A stretch of DNA of 64,000 nt from JAJDOD01 sp050299835 (GCA_050299835.1 JBNKWP010000002.1:62001-126000), one strand, 5' to 3'. Shown: positions 53,226 to 61,451, counted from the first letter of the stretch. Program-made: numbers and translations. The notes: generated from the letters alone by a model not told the origin.

Positions 53226-53575
53226 GCGCCGTCGTCTGTCTCGTGCACCCATCCGGCGTCATGTCGGTTCCGATCCGGGGCGGCCGTTCGTCGTTCCTTC
53301 AGCGCACCCACTCGTGGGGCAGCGTCGTGCACCTCGACGAGGAGGACACGGGCCTCGTGCCCGAGATGCGCACCGGTCGGAGGCCGGTGCCGTGGGCCAG
53401 CGCCAAGCAGCGAGACCTCGCCCTCCTCCAGATCGCCTTCGACCGGCCCGACCTCGAAGAAGCTCTGCGGCAAGAGTTGGTCGCCCATATCAAGGCGACC
53501 CCTGTGCTCGACCGGGCCGACCCGTGGGACCACGACGAGGAGGCCTACCGGGACGCGATGCTGTCGAGGCGTTAG
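53222..53575 (+). CDS. Hypothetical protein
   Basis: A 117-residue protein overlapping the terminase-like gene by 4 nt (ATGA), so translation is coupled. It is beta-rich at first, with an acidic helical end (DDxEEAYRDAM type). No family is recognised. Confidence 0.55.
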   Translation: MSAVVCLVHPSGVMSVPIRGGRSSFLQRTHSWGSVVHLDEEDTGLVPEMRTGRRPVPWASAKQRDLALLQIAFDRPDLEEALRQELVAHIKATPVLDRADPWDHDEEAYRDAMLSRR

Positions 53576-53706
53576 GCTCCTGTCAGGCCCCGTCGCCTTC
53601 CCTAGGCGGAAGGCCCATCCAGATCAACAGCTTGGATGCCATCGTTCGCTGACAGAGCATCATCTGCTGGCTTACCAACGCGACATCGGTCGGCATCGTC
53701 CGGCCC

Positions 53707-54090
53707 ATGGCATTCGCACCATCACCACAGCGCCGCGCATCGACCGAGCCGCCGCGGCACGTCGCGAGCCCCATCGCGGACACGGCCCGCAGCCTCGTCA
53801 GGCGGGCCCTGGCGGAGCAGCTCGCCAACGAGGGCTGGCACCCGGACATTCAGCGCTGCAACGCCATCAGGCTGATCTGCCGGATCGCCCATCTCAACAA
53901 CCATAGCCTCAACTTCCCGCGCGGATGGGTCCGCGAGGTCATGCTCGCCCTTGAGGAACGTGGCCAGCCGACGACCGCCGCGTCCGTGCGCTGGTATCGC
54001 TCGAACATCGGCGCTGGCCTGATCGACCCGCGCGAGCACTCGGTCCCCGAGGAGATATGCGACTGGCTGGAGGACGTTGCGTTCAGATGA
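53707..54090 (+). CDS. Hypothetical protein with an SVxWYRS motif
   Basis: A 127-residue protein; the core CNAIRLICRIAHLNNHSLNF is followed by TTAASVRWYRSNIGAGLIDP. The SVxWYRS segment recurs in the ribbon-helix-helix protein at 47957, hinting at a shared small domain. It overlaps the next gene by 4 nt. Confidence 0.5.
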   Translation: MAFAPSPQRRASTEPPRHVASPIADTARSLVRRALAEQLANEGWHPDIQRCNAIRLICRIAHLNNHSLNFPRGWVREVMLALEERGQPTTAASVRWYRSNIGAGLIDPREHSVPEEICDWLEDVAFR

Positions 54091-54305
54091 ATAGGCGATT
54101 TCACGAGCTGCCCACGAAGCCCGTGGCGGTGCACGTCCGCCCTGGCGAGGAGGCGCCCGAGGGCACAGTAGCGAGACCTTGGCCTGAAAGCGTCGTATCC
54201 ACTGGCGTCCCGCTCCTGCATTGGCCTGTCCTGCGGCGCGCCTTGGCGAACCAGCCGCAGCTCAAACCTCTCCGTCAGGACCGCCTGTTCATTCCCCGCG
54301 GCTGA
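54087..54305 (+). CDS. Hypothetical small protein
   Basis: A 72-residue proline-rich protein whose ATG overlaps the previous stop (ATGA). The overlap is the main support. No family is recognised. Confidence 0.45.
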   Translation: MNRRFHELPTKPVAVHVRPGEEAPEGTVARPWPESVVSTGVPLLHWPVLRRALANQPQLKPLRQDRLFIPRG

Positions 54306-54444
54306 CCATCTGTCAAATGCTGGCGCGTCCTAAGCGACTGATCCGGCTGTACAATCTCGCCCGTCCCATCCATCAGACCCAATCCAGACCGTAACTGCTG
54401 GCATATTTCTGTCCGCGCAGGCGCCATTCTGCTTCGCGTTTCAC

Positions 54445-54470
54445 GCCCGCACACACGCACACACGCGGGC
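54445..54470. repeat. CA-rich stem-loop upstream of the coiled-coil gene
   Basis: GCCCGC and GCGGGC (54445-54450 and 54465-54470) enclose a loop of ACACACGCACACAC. It lies 20 bp before the gene at 54491 and could affect its expression. Confidence 0.4.
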
Positions 54471-54490
54471 ACGCAGAAGGAATACGGAGA

Positions 54491-55045
54491 ATGAAGAACT
54501 CTCAGGACCTGCTGGAGCTGGCGCTCGAACAGGAGCGGATCGCCGAGGCGCTGGACGCCGAGATCGGCGAGGCCGCGTTGGCCGGATCGGACGACCTGGA
54601 CGACCTGACCGACCGGAGGGCCGCCGCGCTGTCGAAGGCGAAGGCCTACCGTGACGCCGTCCGGAGCGCCCGCGAGGCGGAGGACCGGGAGCGGCTGAAG
54701 GTCGAACGGCAGGCACGGAGCAAGGCGCTCGGTCAGGCCGCGAACGACGCCGAGGCCGTCCTCGATGCCGCCGAGGAGGTGGACGCCGCGATCATCGCGC
54801 TCGAACAGGCATACGAAGGCCTGTCGCTCCGTATCCTCGACCTGCAGCGGTCGCTCCGGCTGTCCGGCAACTCGGACCAGTCCCGCCTGGCCGCTCAGCT
54901 GAAGCCGAGCCTCCGTTGGGCGATGGCCTACGGCGCGCCCAACCTGAGCGACGACGCGGGCATCCCCCGCGTGACGAACGCGCGGCGGAAGGGCCTTCAG
55001 GCCAGCCTGAGCAACCTGATCCCGCACATCGAGGAGGCAGCCTGA
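54491..55045 (+). CDS. Hypothetical coiled-coil protein
   Basis: A 184-residue, highly charged helical protein; residues ~5-120 are strongly coiled-coil (long runs of Glu, Ala, Leu and Arg). ATACGGAGA precedes the ATG. It overlaps the next gene (TGATG). It may be a scaffold- or size-determining-like protein of the element, but no motif proves this. Confidence 0.55.
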   Translation: MKNSQDLLELALEQERIAEALDAEIGEAALAGSDDLDDLTDRRAAALSKAKAYRDAVRSAREAEDRERLKVERQARSKALGQAANDAEAVLDAAEEVDAAIIALEQAYEGLSLRILDLQRSLRLSGNSDQSRLAAQLKPSLRWAMAYGAPNLSDDAGIPRVTNARRKGLQASLSNLIPHIEEAA

Positions 55046-55617
55046 TGCCCAGATACTACCGCAACGCCGCCGGCCAGCAGGTCTCCGAGTTCTCGAAAGC
55101 CGAACTATCGGACCTCCGCCCCATCGGCCAAGAGACAGAGGAGGAAGCCCGGCAAAGGCGCCTTCGCGAAGAGGCCGAAGCCCTGGAACAGGAGTTGGCC
55201 CAGATCGATGACGAGGCCGAACTCGAAACCGAAAATGACACCTTGGAACAACGGGTCGAACGCCTCCGTGCTGAGGTGGTCGCCAGACGGTCAGCCGCAT
55301 CGGCCGACACCACGAAACAGCATCAAATGATTGGAGATCAACCGATGAACACCGACCTGCATGCGCTTAAGACACTGGACACGCTGGCGAAATCCGCGAG
55401 TTCCAACCATGCCCACATCGAAAAATCCGCCGGAGACCTGATGGAGACCAGAGCTCAGTCGATTTCCAAGTCGAACGGCGTCCCGATGATCGAAGCCCAC
55501 CGCATCGCCTCCAAGTCCGACGACATCTACAAGGAAGCCTATCGGCTCTGCATTTCCAGTCACGAGCGCGCCGTGCAGCAGCAGGGCATGGTGGACGGGA
55601 TGGGTGCGTTTTACTGA
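55045..55617 (+). CDS. Hypothetical coiled-coil protein
   Basis: A 190-residue protein: a short N-terminal part (MPRYYRNAAGQQVSEFSKAE), an acidic coiled coil at about residues 30-85, and a C-terminal part (MNTDLHALKTLDTLAKSASS onward) that could be a separate product from an internal ATG at 55345. Co-translated with the previous gene. No family is recognised. Confidence 0.5.
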   Translation: MPRYYRNAAGQQVSEFSKAELSDLRPIGQETEEEARQRRLREEAEALEQELAQIDDEAELETENDTLEQRVERLRAEVVARRSAASADTTKQHQMIGDQPMNTDLHALKTLDTLAKSASSNHAHIEKSAGDLMETRAQSISKSNGVPMIEAHRIASKSDDIYKEAYRLCISSHERAVQQQGMVDGMGAFY

Positions 55618-55724
55618 GTTCGTGGGCCAAGTGCCGACGTCCCCTGCCCCTTGGTCGCGCCTCGGGGTCGGGAGTTAGTGCCGGCGGCCATTCCTTGTCC
55701 AGGTTGGGCCGCCGGCGCACACTC

Positions 55725-56876
55725 TCACCCACGATGCGATAGCAGCCTTTCGACAATCCTCTCAGCAGCATCGCGCATGGGTCCGAGCAGGTTCGCTCGC
55801 GTGACGTAGCCCCAAGACACCGCCGAAGCCCCGCCCGAGCTGTGGTTCATGAGAACCTGCACCATGTCGCTCGGCACACCGGCCTCCATCGCGACCGTAC
55901 GATAAGTGTGCCTCATCGCGTGCGCCGGCCACGGCCAATCGGACGTGCGCCTCATACTCTCAAGGTGTCCCGAACGACTCCGCGCCGGAAAGCACCAGGG
56001 GCTTGACCACGGAGCTGTCAGATCGCGAAGTTCTTCCATCCTCTGAAGCACATGCCTCGTTAGGGGCAGGCTGAACGCCCGACCTCCCTTTGGATGGGGC
56101 ACGAACAGGACGCCGTCGTCATCCAGGTTCTCCCATCGGATCGTCTTCACGTCGCCGCTTCGCAACCCTGTGCAGAGAGCGACCTCCCATGCGATCGCAA
56201 GCGCCCTGTTCTCCATTTCGGCGAGCGCCTCCCAGACCTCCGGGAGCTCGTCGGGACCGATCGCCCAATTCCTGGCTTGCACGCGGTTGAAGCGCACTGC
56301 CCTGGACACGACGTTCCCGTGAGGCAAATCTATGTCCCTGAGCACGTCGTTTATGATTGCCTTCGCCGTGCGCATCGCACCGTTGGCCATCGAAGCACCG
56401 TGCCTCTCCGTGATCTTCTCATGGAGCGCCCTCACCCTGTCCCTTGCGAGACTGTCCAACGGCACCTTTGCGATTGGCTTCAAAGGCCCCTCCACCATCT
56501 TCTGGTAGAAATCCACTGTTCTCGGCGCCAGGCCCTTCCTGGTTTTGATGTACCGCTTGAGCGCCTCTGCCAACGTCGGCGCCTGCGCTTTCCTTTCCTG
56601 CCTCGGATCTTCGCCCTTGCACAGCTTCAGCTTCAATGCCTGAGCCTCGGCCCTGGCCTGTCTGACGTTGAGTGCGTTTGTCCTTCCGAGGGTCAGGGTC
56701 ACACCCCTGTTTGTCCCGTCGTTGATCGATCCAACGATCTTCCAGGTAGCCGAACTCTTGCCCACCACGATCCTGAGGCCGGGAACTTCTGTGTCCAGGA
56801 CGAGGTGGCCTGGTTCGAAATCTGCCAGCGCTTTGTCCGCCAGCGGTTGCGTTATCTTGGTTCTTGTCGATGCCAT
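55725..56876 (-). CDS. int: Tyrosine-recombinase integrase of the element
   Basis: A 383-residue phage integrase. An N-terminal DUF4102-like arm-binding domain (VLDTEVPGLRIVVG, TLTLGRTNALNVRQARAEA) and a core-binding domain come first. The catalytic domain has Arg in ALCTGLRSGDVKTIRW, Lys in HPKGGRAFSLPL, HAMRHTYR with His and Arg, NHSSGG, and the nucleophile Tyr in SWGYVT. The ATG at 56876 has AAGGAG upstream. It sits at the right end, next to the attachment repeat, and should catalyse integration into tRNA-Thr. Confidence 0.93.
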   Translation of the reverse strand: MASTRTKITQPLADKALADFEPGHLVLDTEVPGLRIVVGKSSATWKIVGSINDGTNRGVTLTLGRTNALNVRQARAEAQALKLKLCKGEDPRQERKAQAPTLAEALKRYIKTRKGLAPRTVDFYQKMVEGPLKPIAKVPLDSLARDRVRALHEKITERHGASMANGAMRTAKAIINDVLRDIDLPHGNVVSRAVRFNRVQARNWAIGPDELPEVWEALAEMENRALAIAWEVALCTGLRSGDVKTIRWENLDDDGVLFVPHPKGGRAFSLPLTRHVLQRMEELRDLTAPWSSPWCFPARSRSGHLESMRRTSDWPWPAHAMRHTYRTVAMEAGVPSDMVQVLMNHSSGGASAVSWGYVTRANLLGPMRDAAERIVERLLSHRG

Positions 56877-57050
56877 CGGCACAATCTCCTTTCGGTCTAA
56901 AACCCGATCAGAGACCTGACAGCTTCGAGTGCGATCTAGGTCAGATCAGGTGCCTGAACGCGGAAATTATGCCTAATTTCAATGGGTTCGTACGCCATGA
57001 TTGTTGTGATTGAGGCCCAATCAGAGCAGTTAAAAGCGACTGGCGCGAAC

Positions 57051-57088
57051 TTACAAATCAGTTGCTCTACCAGCTGAGCTATAGGGGC
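57051..57088. repeat. Attachment site attR (38-bp direct repeat of the tRNA-Thr 5' half)
   Basis: Identical to 42072-42109. It contains only the 5' half of tRNA-Thr, without the 3' half, so it is not a functional tRNA. The 9-mer ACTGGCGCG occurs on both sides of it (57039-57047 and 57089-57097). Confidence 0.9.
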
Positions 57089-57127
57089 ACTGGCGCGTCC
57101 TTTAGCAATCGCGACTTTCCCGCACAA
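57089..57127 (-). promoter_or_regulatory. Probable original promoter of tRNA-Thr, now orphaned
   Basis: On the minus strand, reading toward the repeat: TTGTGC (57122-57127), 17-nt spacer, TAAAGG (57099-57104), then a GC-rich discriminator (ACGCGCC) and 10 nt to the first tRNA base. This is the expected layout of a stable-RNA promoter. After integration it drives only the tRNA 5'-half fragment. Confidence 0.5.
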
Positions 57128-57234
57128 GCACCTTGTTTTTCTGCGAGCGACCTTTTCCAGCGGTTCGCAGCCGTTTAGGTTCCGCACGTAAGGGTCGGCA
57201 TCAGACCAACGCATCGACAAACGGGCAGGACAAA

Positions 57235-58101
57235 ATGCAGATCGTGTTTCATCTTGGTGCGCATTGCACGGATGACGGATTGCTGATCCGCTCAATCCTG
57301 CGCAACCGCGGCCGGTTGGCCAGAGAAGGCATTCTGGTACCTGGGCCGGCCCGCTACCGGGAATTGCTCGGTGATATCTCTACCCGGCTTCGAGGCGAAG
57401 CGGCGGACGCCGAGACCGAGGCGCTGATCATGGCCGCGATTTGCAGCGACGCGACGGCGGACAGGGTCATCTTGTCCAGCGACAGTTTCCTGTGTCAACC
57501 AACGATGGCCATTGGCCCTGACGGACTCTACCCCAAGGCGGAGAAGTCGGCCTGGCTCTCCCAGTGCCTGCCAAGCCACGAAGTCGGATTTGCGCTGGCC
57601 ATCCGGAATCCGGCCAGTTTTCTCCCCGAACTGTCGCGGCTTTTTCCGGCGGGCATGTCCCTGCCCGACCCATTGCTGCCCGACACCCTGTGCTGGTCGG
57701 ATGTCATTGCCGATATCCTTGCCGCAAATCCCGGGGGAGACATGTTGATCTGGTGTCACGAGGACACACCGTTCATTTGGTCGGAAATCATGCAGGAAAT
57801 GTCCGGCCACGATCCCTTCACCGAACTTGACGGCGAGTTCGACATGCTCGACACAATCATGTCCGAGGACGGGATGGAACGGTTGAACGAATTTCTCGAA
57901 AGCCGAAACGTCACCGATCAAATCAAGAGACGACGCGCCGTATCGGCATTTCTGGACGCACATGCGATCGAAGAGGAGATCGAAGCCGAAATCGACCTGC
58001 CCGGCTGGACGAACGAAACCGTCGCAGAACTGACGGAACTCTACGAAGAGGACATAGCGCGCATTGAAGCGATGCCGGGCGTAACCTTCGTTTCGCCCTG
58101 A
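57235..58101 (+). CDS. Sulfotransferase-fold-like hypothetical protein
   Basis: A 288-residue protein starting MQIVFHLGAHCTDDGLLIRS, then LRNRGRLAREGILVPGPARY. The opening resembles the family pattern LGxHKTGTT of P-loop sulfotransferase-like proteins, but the phosphate-binding K/T residues are replaced, so catalysis is doubtful. The C-terminus is acidic. It is the first chromosomal gene right of the element. The function is unknown. Confidence 0.6.
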   Translation: MQIVFHLGAHCTDDGLLIRSILRNRGRLAREGILVPGPARYRELLGDISTRLRGEAADAETEALIMAAICSDATADRVILSSDSFLCQPTMAIGPDGLYPKAEKSAWLSQCLPSHEVGFALAIRNPASFLPELSRLFPAGMSLPDPLLPDTLCWSDVIADILAANPGGDMLIWCHEDTPFIWSEIMQEMSGHDPFTELDGEFDMLDTIMSEDGMERLNEFLESRNVTDQIKRRRAVSAFLDAHAIEEEIEAEIDLPGWTNETVAELTELYEEDIARIEAMPGVTFVSP

Positions 58102-58105
58102 TCGC

Positions 58106-58363
58106 TCACATGCCGAGCGCTTCCTTGTACATGTCCAATACCGCCTCTTCCTCGGCGATGTCGTCCTTGTCGCGCTTCCGCAATGCGATGACCTTGCGCA
58201 TGACCTTGGTGTCGTAACCGCGCCCCTTGGCCTCCGCCATGACCTCTTTCTGCTGATCGGCGATGTCACGCTTTTCCGCTTCGAGACGTTCGAACCTTTC
58301 GATGAACTGGCGAAGTTCGTCTGCGGTAACGCGGTAACTCTGTTCTGTGACGGGGTCGTCCAT
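58106..58363 (-). CDS. gapR: DUF2312 protein, GapR-like nucleoid-associated protein
   Basis: An 85-residue protein matching the GapR family, which binds overtwisted DNA and helps topoisomerases in alphaproteobacteria. Seen: DELRQFIERFERLEAEKRDI, AEAKGRGYDTKVMRKVIALR and EEEAVLDMYKEALGM, all highly conserved in the family. The ATG at 58363 matches the family N-terminus; the frame extends upstream without support. It is divergent from the small membrane-protein gene at 58483. Confidence 0.88.
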   Translation of the reverse strand: MDDPVTEQSYRVTADELRQFIERFERLEAEKRDIADQQKEVMAEAKGRGYDTKVMRKVIALRKRDKDDIAEEEAVLDMYKEALGM

Positions 58364-58482
58364 CAGGGCCTCCTCGACTGTCGGGAGCGCTTCGATACAA
58401 GGCACGGAAACCCGCCGCAAGGGTTGATGTCGGCCCAGAGCCCGTTTAGTCGGGCCTTGGGATAACCGGCGGGAGAACACCC

Positions 58483-58698
58483 ATGCAATCACTCATCTGG
58501 ATCGGCGCTGCGGTGACGCTCCTGGGCCTTGCCGGACTGATCTGGTGCATTCTCAAGGTGCAAGGAGCCCGCCGCAAAGGCCTGCCCGATGACGCCCTGA
58601 AGACCGAATTGCAGAAGGTCGTTGCGCTCAATCTCGGCGCGCTTCTGCTATCTGCAATCGGCCTGATGATGGTTGTCGTGGGAATTCTTCTCAGCTGA
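58483..58698 (+). CDS. Small two-helix membrane protein
   Basis: A 71-residue protein with two transmembrane helices (LIWIGAAVTLLGLAGLIWCI and LNLGALLLSAIGLMMVVVGI) joined by a basic cytoplasmic loop. The function is unknown. Its end overlaps the converging FadJ-like gene by 8 bp. Confidence 0.7.
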   Translation: MQSLIWIGAAVTLLGLAGLIWCILKVQGARRKGLPDDALKTELQKVVALNLGALLLSAIGLMMVVVGILLS

Positions 58699-60793
58699 CG
58701 CCGGTTTCATCGCGCTGAGTGAAGCGACCGCCACTTTCGGCAATTTCCCGGAACAGGTCGGCAGGCGGATCGATACGGGCGCTGTCATGCGCCATCGAAT
58801 CCAATAGCTGCAGTACCTGATCGGGATCCAGCAAATCGGCGGCGAACATGACGCCACCGGATCTGCGCGCAAAGCCCAGCCCGTGTATCGCGACCATGTC
58901 GATATCTTCCGCCCGCTTTGCAATGCCCTCCTGAAGCAGATGGGCTCCGGCACCCGCCATGGCCGCCACGCAACGGGACCGGATCTCTCCGTCCGACAAT
59001 TCCCGCAGGCGGATGCCCTTGGCCGTGCGATCGGCTTCGATCATGCGTTCCACCTCGGGATCGACGACACCGGGCTTGCCGCGCTGCTGATAAAGGTAAT
59101 ACCCCCGGCCAACCGACATTCCGACGCGTCCGGTCGAAATCAACACCGGATCGACCCCACCGCCCCTTTGGCCCTCCTGCCCCTGCGGCGCGGAGATCCG
59201 CTTGATGCCGGTCAGGTCACGCCATCCGAATGAACCGAAAGGAATTCCCCAATCCTTCAAAGCCGCATCGATCTGATCAATGCGGGCTCCATCCTCCAGA
59301 CAAAGATCCGCCGCCGCATGAAGGGCTTCAAGAATCCGCGTACCGATCGCATCCCGGCCAGGAGCGGTCTCGACAATCAACCGATCGAGTTTTCTTGCCA
59401 GCGCGCGCGCAGTGGCAATGGCCCTTGGCCCCGAGGCTTCTGTGACCGCCATTTCGACGAGACGGTTTTTTCTCACACCGGGATAGAACCGCATTCCGAC
59501 CACGTCCGACGCGCGACTTGTGGCTTTGGCGACCGTCTCCACGGAGACACGCTCGCACCCCAGCAGCAGGATCGCGCCAGCCTTCATGGCCGCGTCAAGC
59601 TCACTCACCCGCGCCTTCGTCAGATGCGGGGTCGGGTCGATCACGACATCCGCAGTGGCCACCCGATGATACCCGGCCAAAGCGTGCATTCGGTCGAGAA
59701 CCTGCTCAACGGCATCCTCCGTCATCGCGCCCGAGGCAACCCGCGCATCGAAATGACCAATGATCCTGCCAACGCCCTCCTCAAGGGCTTCCTCGTCCAC
59801 TTCGGCTACCGTGACCGTGAAACCGGCATCCAGGCATTGCACCGCAACCTCTGCGCCAAGCCCGCGCGCACCGACCACCGTCACGCCTGTCATGGCGCGA
59901 GATGCAACTCGGCCTTCCCACTTTGTCGCCGCCTGCAGGCGGCGCTCCGCGGCGAAAACATAGCGCAGCGACTTGGAATGCTCGGAGTTGACAAGGTCGT
60001 CATAAGCCGCTTCCTCAAGTCCGCGCCCGATGTCATAGGGCAAAAGCAAAGCGGCTTCGATACATTCGATCATGCGGGTCGGGGCATCCAGCGGACCCGA
60101 TTCCGCGGCGCGCCGATAGTTCGCCACCGCTTCCAGGAATTCCGTGCCCTCACCCAACCGGTCGCGGCGCGTCGAGCTTCGGCGAAGCTCGCCTCCGCTG
60201 GCGGCCAGTCGCTTTGAATGTTCAACAGCGGCGGCGACCAGATCATCCTTCGCCAAGGCATCTATCAGTCCGATCTTCTTTCCTGCATCGCCCGTGACAG
60301 CTTTGCCGCTGAGCAGCAGCTTGAGCGCGGCGACGCCCCCGATGACCTTCGGCAGCCTCTGTGTGCCGCCTGCGTTCGGAACCAGACCGAGTGTGATGTC
60401 CGGTGCCCCCAGCCGGGCTTCGGCTTTCGCAACGCGAAGGTGAGCCGCAAGCGCCAGTTCCAGCCCGCCTCCCAGAGCGGCACCGCCAATCGCCGCCACC
60501 ACCGGCTTATTCGAGGTCTCGATCCGATCACAGACTTCGGCGAGCGTCGGAATGCCCACGGCAGGCTCTTCGTTGAGCCCCGCTCCGGTCGCAAAAGCGG
60601 TGCCACGTCCTGCAATGACCATTGCGGTGATTTCAGGGTCGCTCTCCAGACTGTCGAGCGCGTCCATCAGACCCCGTCTGACGGCTGACGACAATGCCGC
60701 CGTAGGCGGATTGTCGATCGTGACAATCAGCACGCCACCCTTGCGCTCGCTGGCAACCGGTGCCGGCGTCGTCAGTTGCTCTTCGAGTCCCAT
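58691..60793 (-). CDS. FadJ-like enoyl-CoA hydratase/3-hydroxyacyl-CoA dehydrogenase, active sites partly degenerate
   Basis: A 700-residue protein with the bifunctional beta-oxidation plan: crotonase domain (~1-200), NAD-binding domain (~300-480) and two C-terminal domains (IHGLGFARRSGGVMFAADL). In the crotonase domain the first catalytic Glu is kept (Glu112), but the second is Asp132 (APDITLG for the usual PExTLG). In the dehydrogenase domain the catalytic His is Arg435 (GMRFYPG for GLHFFSP). The Ser of NTS is lost (LGCERV) and the Asn of FxxNR is Thr485 (IGTRIL). Dehydrogenase activity is therefore doubtful. Confidence 0.85.
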   Translation of the reverse strand: MGLEEQLTTPAPVASERKGGVLIVTIDNPPTAALSSAVRRGLMDALDSLESDPEITAMVIAGRGTAFATGAGLNEEPAVGIPTLAEVCDRIETSNKPVVAAIGGAALGGGLELALAAHLRVAKAEARLGAPDITLGLVPNAGGTQRLPKVIGGVAALKLLLSGKAVTGDAGKKIGLIDALAKDDLVAAAVEHSKRLAASGGELRRSSTRRDRLGEGTEFLEAVANYRRAAESGPLDAPTRMIECIEAALLLPYDIGRGLEEAAYDDLVNSEHSKSLRYVFAAERRLQAATKWEGRVASRAMTGVTVVGARGLGAEVAVQCLDAGFTVTVAEVDEEALEEGVGRIIGHFDARVASGAMTEDAVEQVLDRMHALAGYHRVATADVVIDPTPHLTKARVSELDAAMKAGAILLLGCERVSVETVAKATSRASDVVGMRFYPGVRKNRLVEMAVTEASGPRAIATARALARKLDRLIVETAPGRDAIGTRILEALHAAADLCLEDGARIDQIDAALKDWGIPFGSFGWRDLTGIKRISAPQGQEGQRGGGVDPVLISTGRVGMSVGRGYYLYQQRGKPGVVDPEVERMIEADRTAKGIRLRELSDGEIRSRCVAAMAGAGAHLLQEGIAKRAEDIDMVAIHGLGFARRSGGVMFAADLLDPDQVLQLLDSMAHDSARIDPPADLFREIAESGGRFTQRDETGVS

Positions 60794-60849
60794 GGCTTTT
60801 CATAAGCGCCATGGGCCTGTGAACTCAAGCGTCGTTCTGCAGTGATTGC

Positions 60850-61035
60850 CTAGACAGGCACATTGTCCCAGGCATCGTCCAGTTCGTCGGCGGCTTCCGG
60901 CTTGCCCCGATCTTTCGAACCGACGTCCGGTTTATGTGCTTGGCTATTCACATATCCGACAAGACGAAGATGTGCCGACCCGTTGTCTCCGACACTCGGT
61001 TTTTCTGATTCTGCTGAGGCGTTCGAATGCGCCAT
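60850..61035 (-). CDS. Hypothetical short acidic protein
   Basis: A 61-residue hydrophilic protein starting MAHSNASAESEKPS and ending ADELDDAWDNVPV. GGGAGG is well placed before the ATG at 61035, which supports it. It probably lacks a stable fold. The function is unknown; it lies upstream of the FadJ-like gene in the same direction. Confidence 0.5.
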   Translation of the reverse strand: MAHSNASAESEKPSVGDNGSAHLRLVGYVNSQAHKPDVGSKDRGKPEAADELDDAWDNVPV

Positions 61036-61276
61036 GACGTTCCTCCCGTATTCGATCACATTAGACTGCACCAATGACCGCATGTCGCCGAATGACAAAG
61101 GCGGACATACGCATACTCGCACATCGCAAAACCGAAGACTGTCCAGAACCTGTCCACCCTGCCAAATCGCAGTGCAGTCCTAAAACGGTAAACGAACAGT
61201 ACCACAGTTCCACGAATGCGGCCATCGGACGAAACAGCACAGCGCCATTTGCTAAACTTCTTAGAGCAAAGAAAAT

Positions 61277-61296
61277 GGGCGGTCCTAGGACCGCCC
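61277..61296. terminator. Palindromic terminator
   Basis: A perfect 10-bp palindrome (GGGCGGTCC-TA-GGACCGCCC) is flanked by GAAAAT on the left and AGTTT on the right, so it can act in either direction. Confidence 0.6.
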
Positions 61297-61409
61297 AGTT
61301 TCGCTTGTCAGGCTCACTATTTGTGTACCGCCCGGTTTCTGCCTGCGGCCTGACCCGCGTTCAGGATGAGCGCACCCATCCCACATCGAAAGGCAGCGCC
61401 CTCCGAAAA

Positions 61410-61451
61410 GGCCGGGAGTGGGTCCTGTAAACCCAGGGGAAATTCCCGGCC
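61410..61451 (-). terminator. Branched terminator after nrdJ
   Basis: On the minus strand an 8-bp outer stem (GGCCGGGA/TCCCGGCC) encloses a smaller hairpin and is followed by TTTTC. It lies about 70 bp after the nrdJ stop. Confidence 0.6.

Larger units (their letters stand above)
42072..57088. mobile_element. Integrated satellite-like element (PICI-like) in tRNA-Thr with defence cargo
   Basis: About 15 kb between two 38-bp direct repeats. It contains a tyrosine integrase next to the right repeat, excisionase-like HTH proteins, a primase-polymerase, a D5/SF3 helicase, an iteron-like origin and a terminase-small-subunit-like protein. There are no capsid, portal, tail, large terminase, holin or lysin genes. 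This set matches phage satellites such as PICIs. The left 5 kb carry Vsr, a cytosine methyltransferase, a putative restriction enzyme and a reverse transcriptase, and look richer in A+T than the replication half. A remnant prophage or a plasmid-like integrative element are alternatives. Confidence 0.8.

Noticed and set aside
54275..55300. Open frame of 341 residues on the minus strand
   Set aside because: Opposes the coupled coiled-coil genes, is Arg/Gly/Pro-rich, and has no ribosome site or domain.
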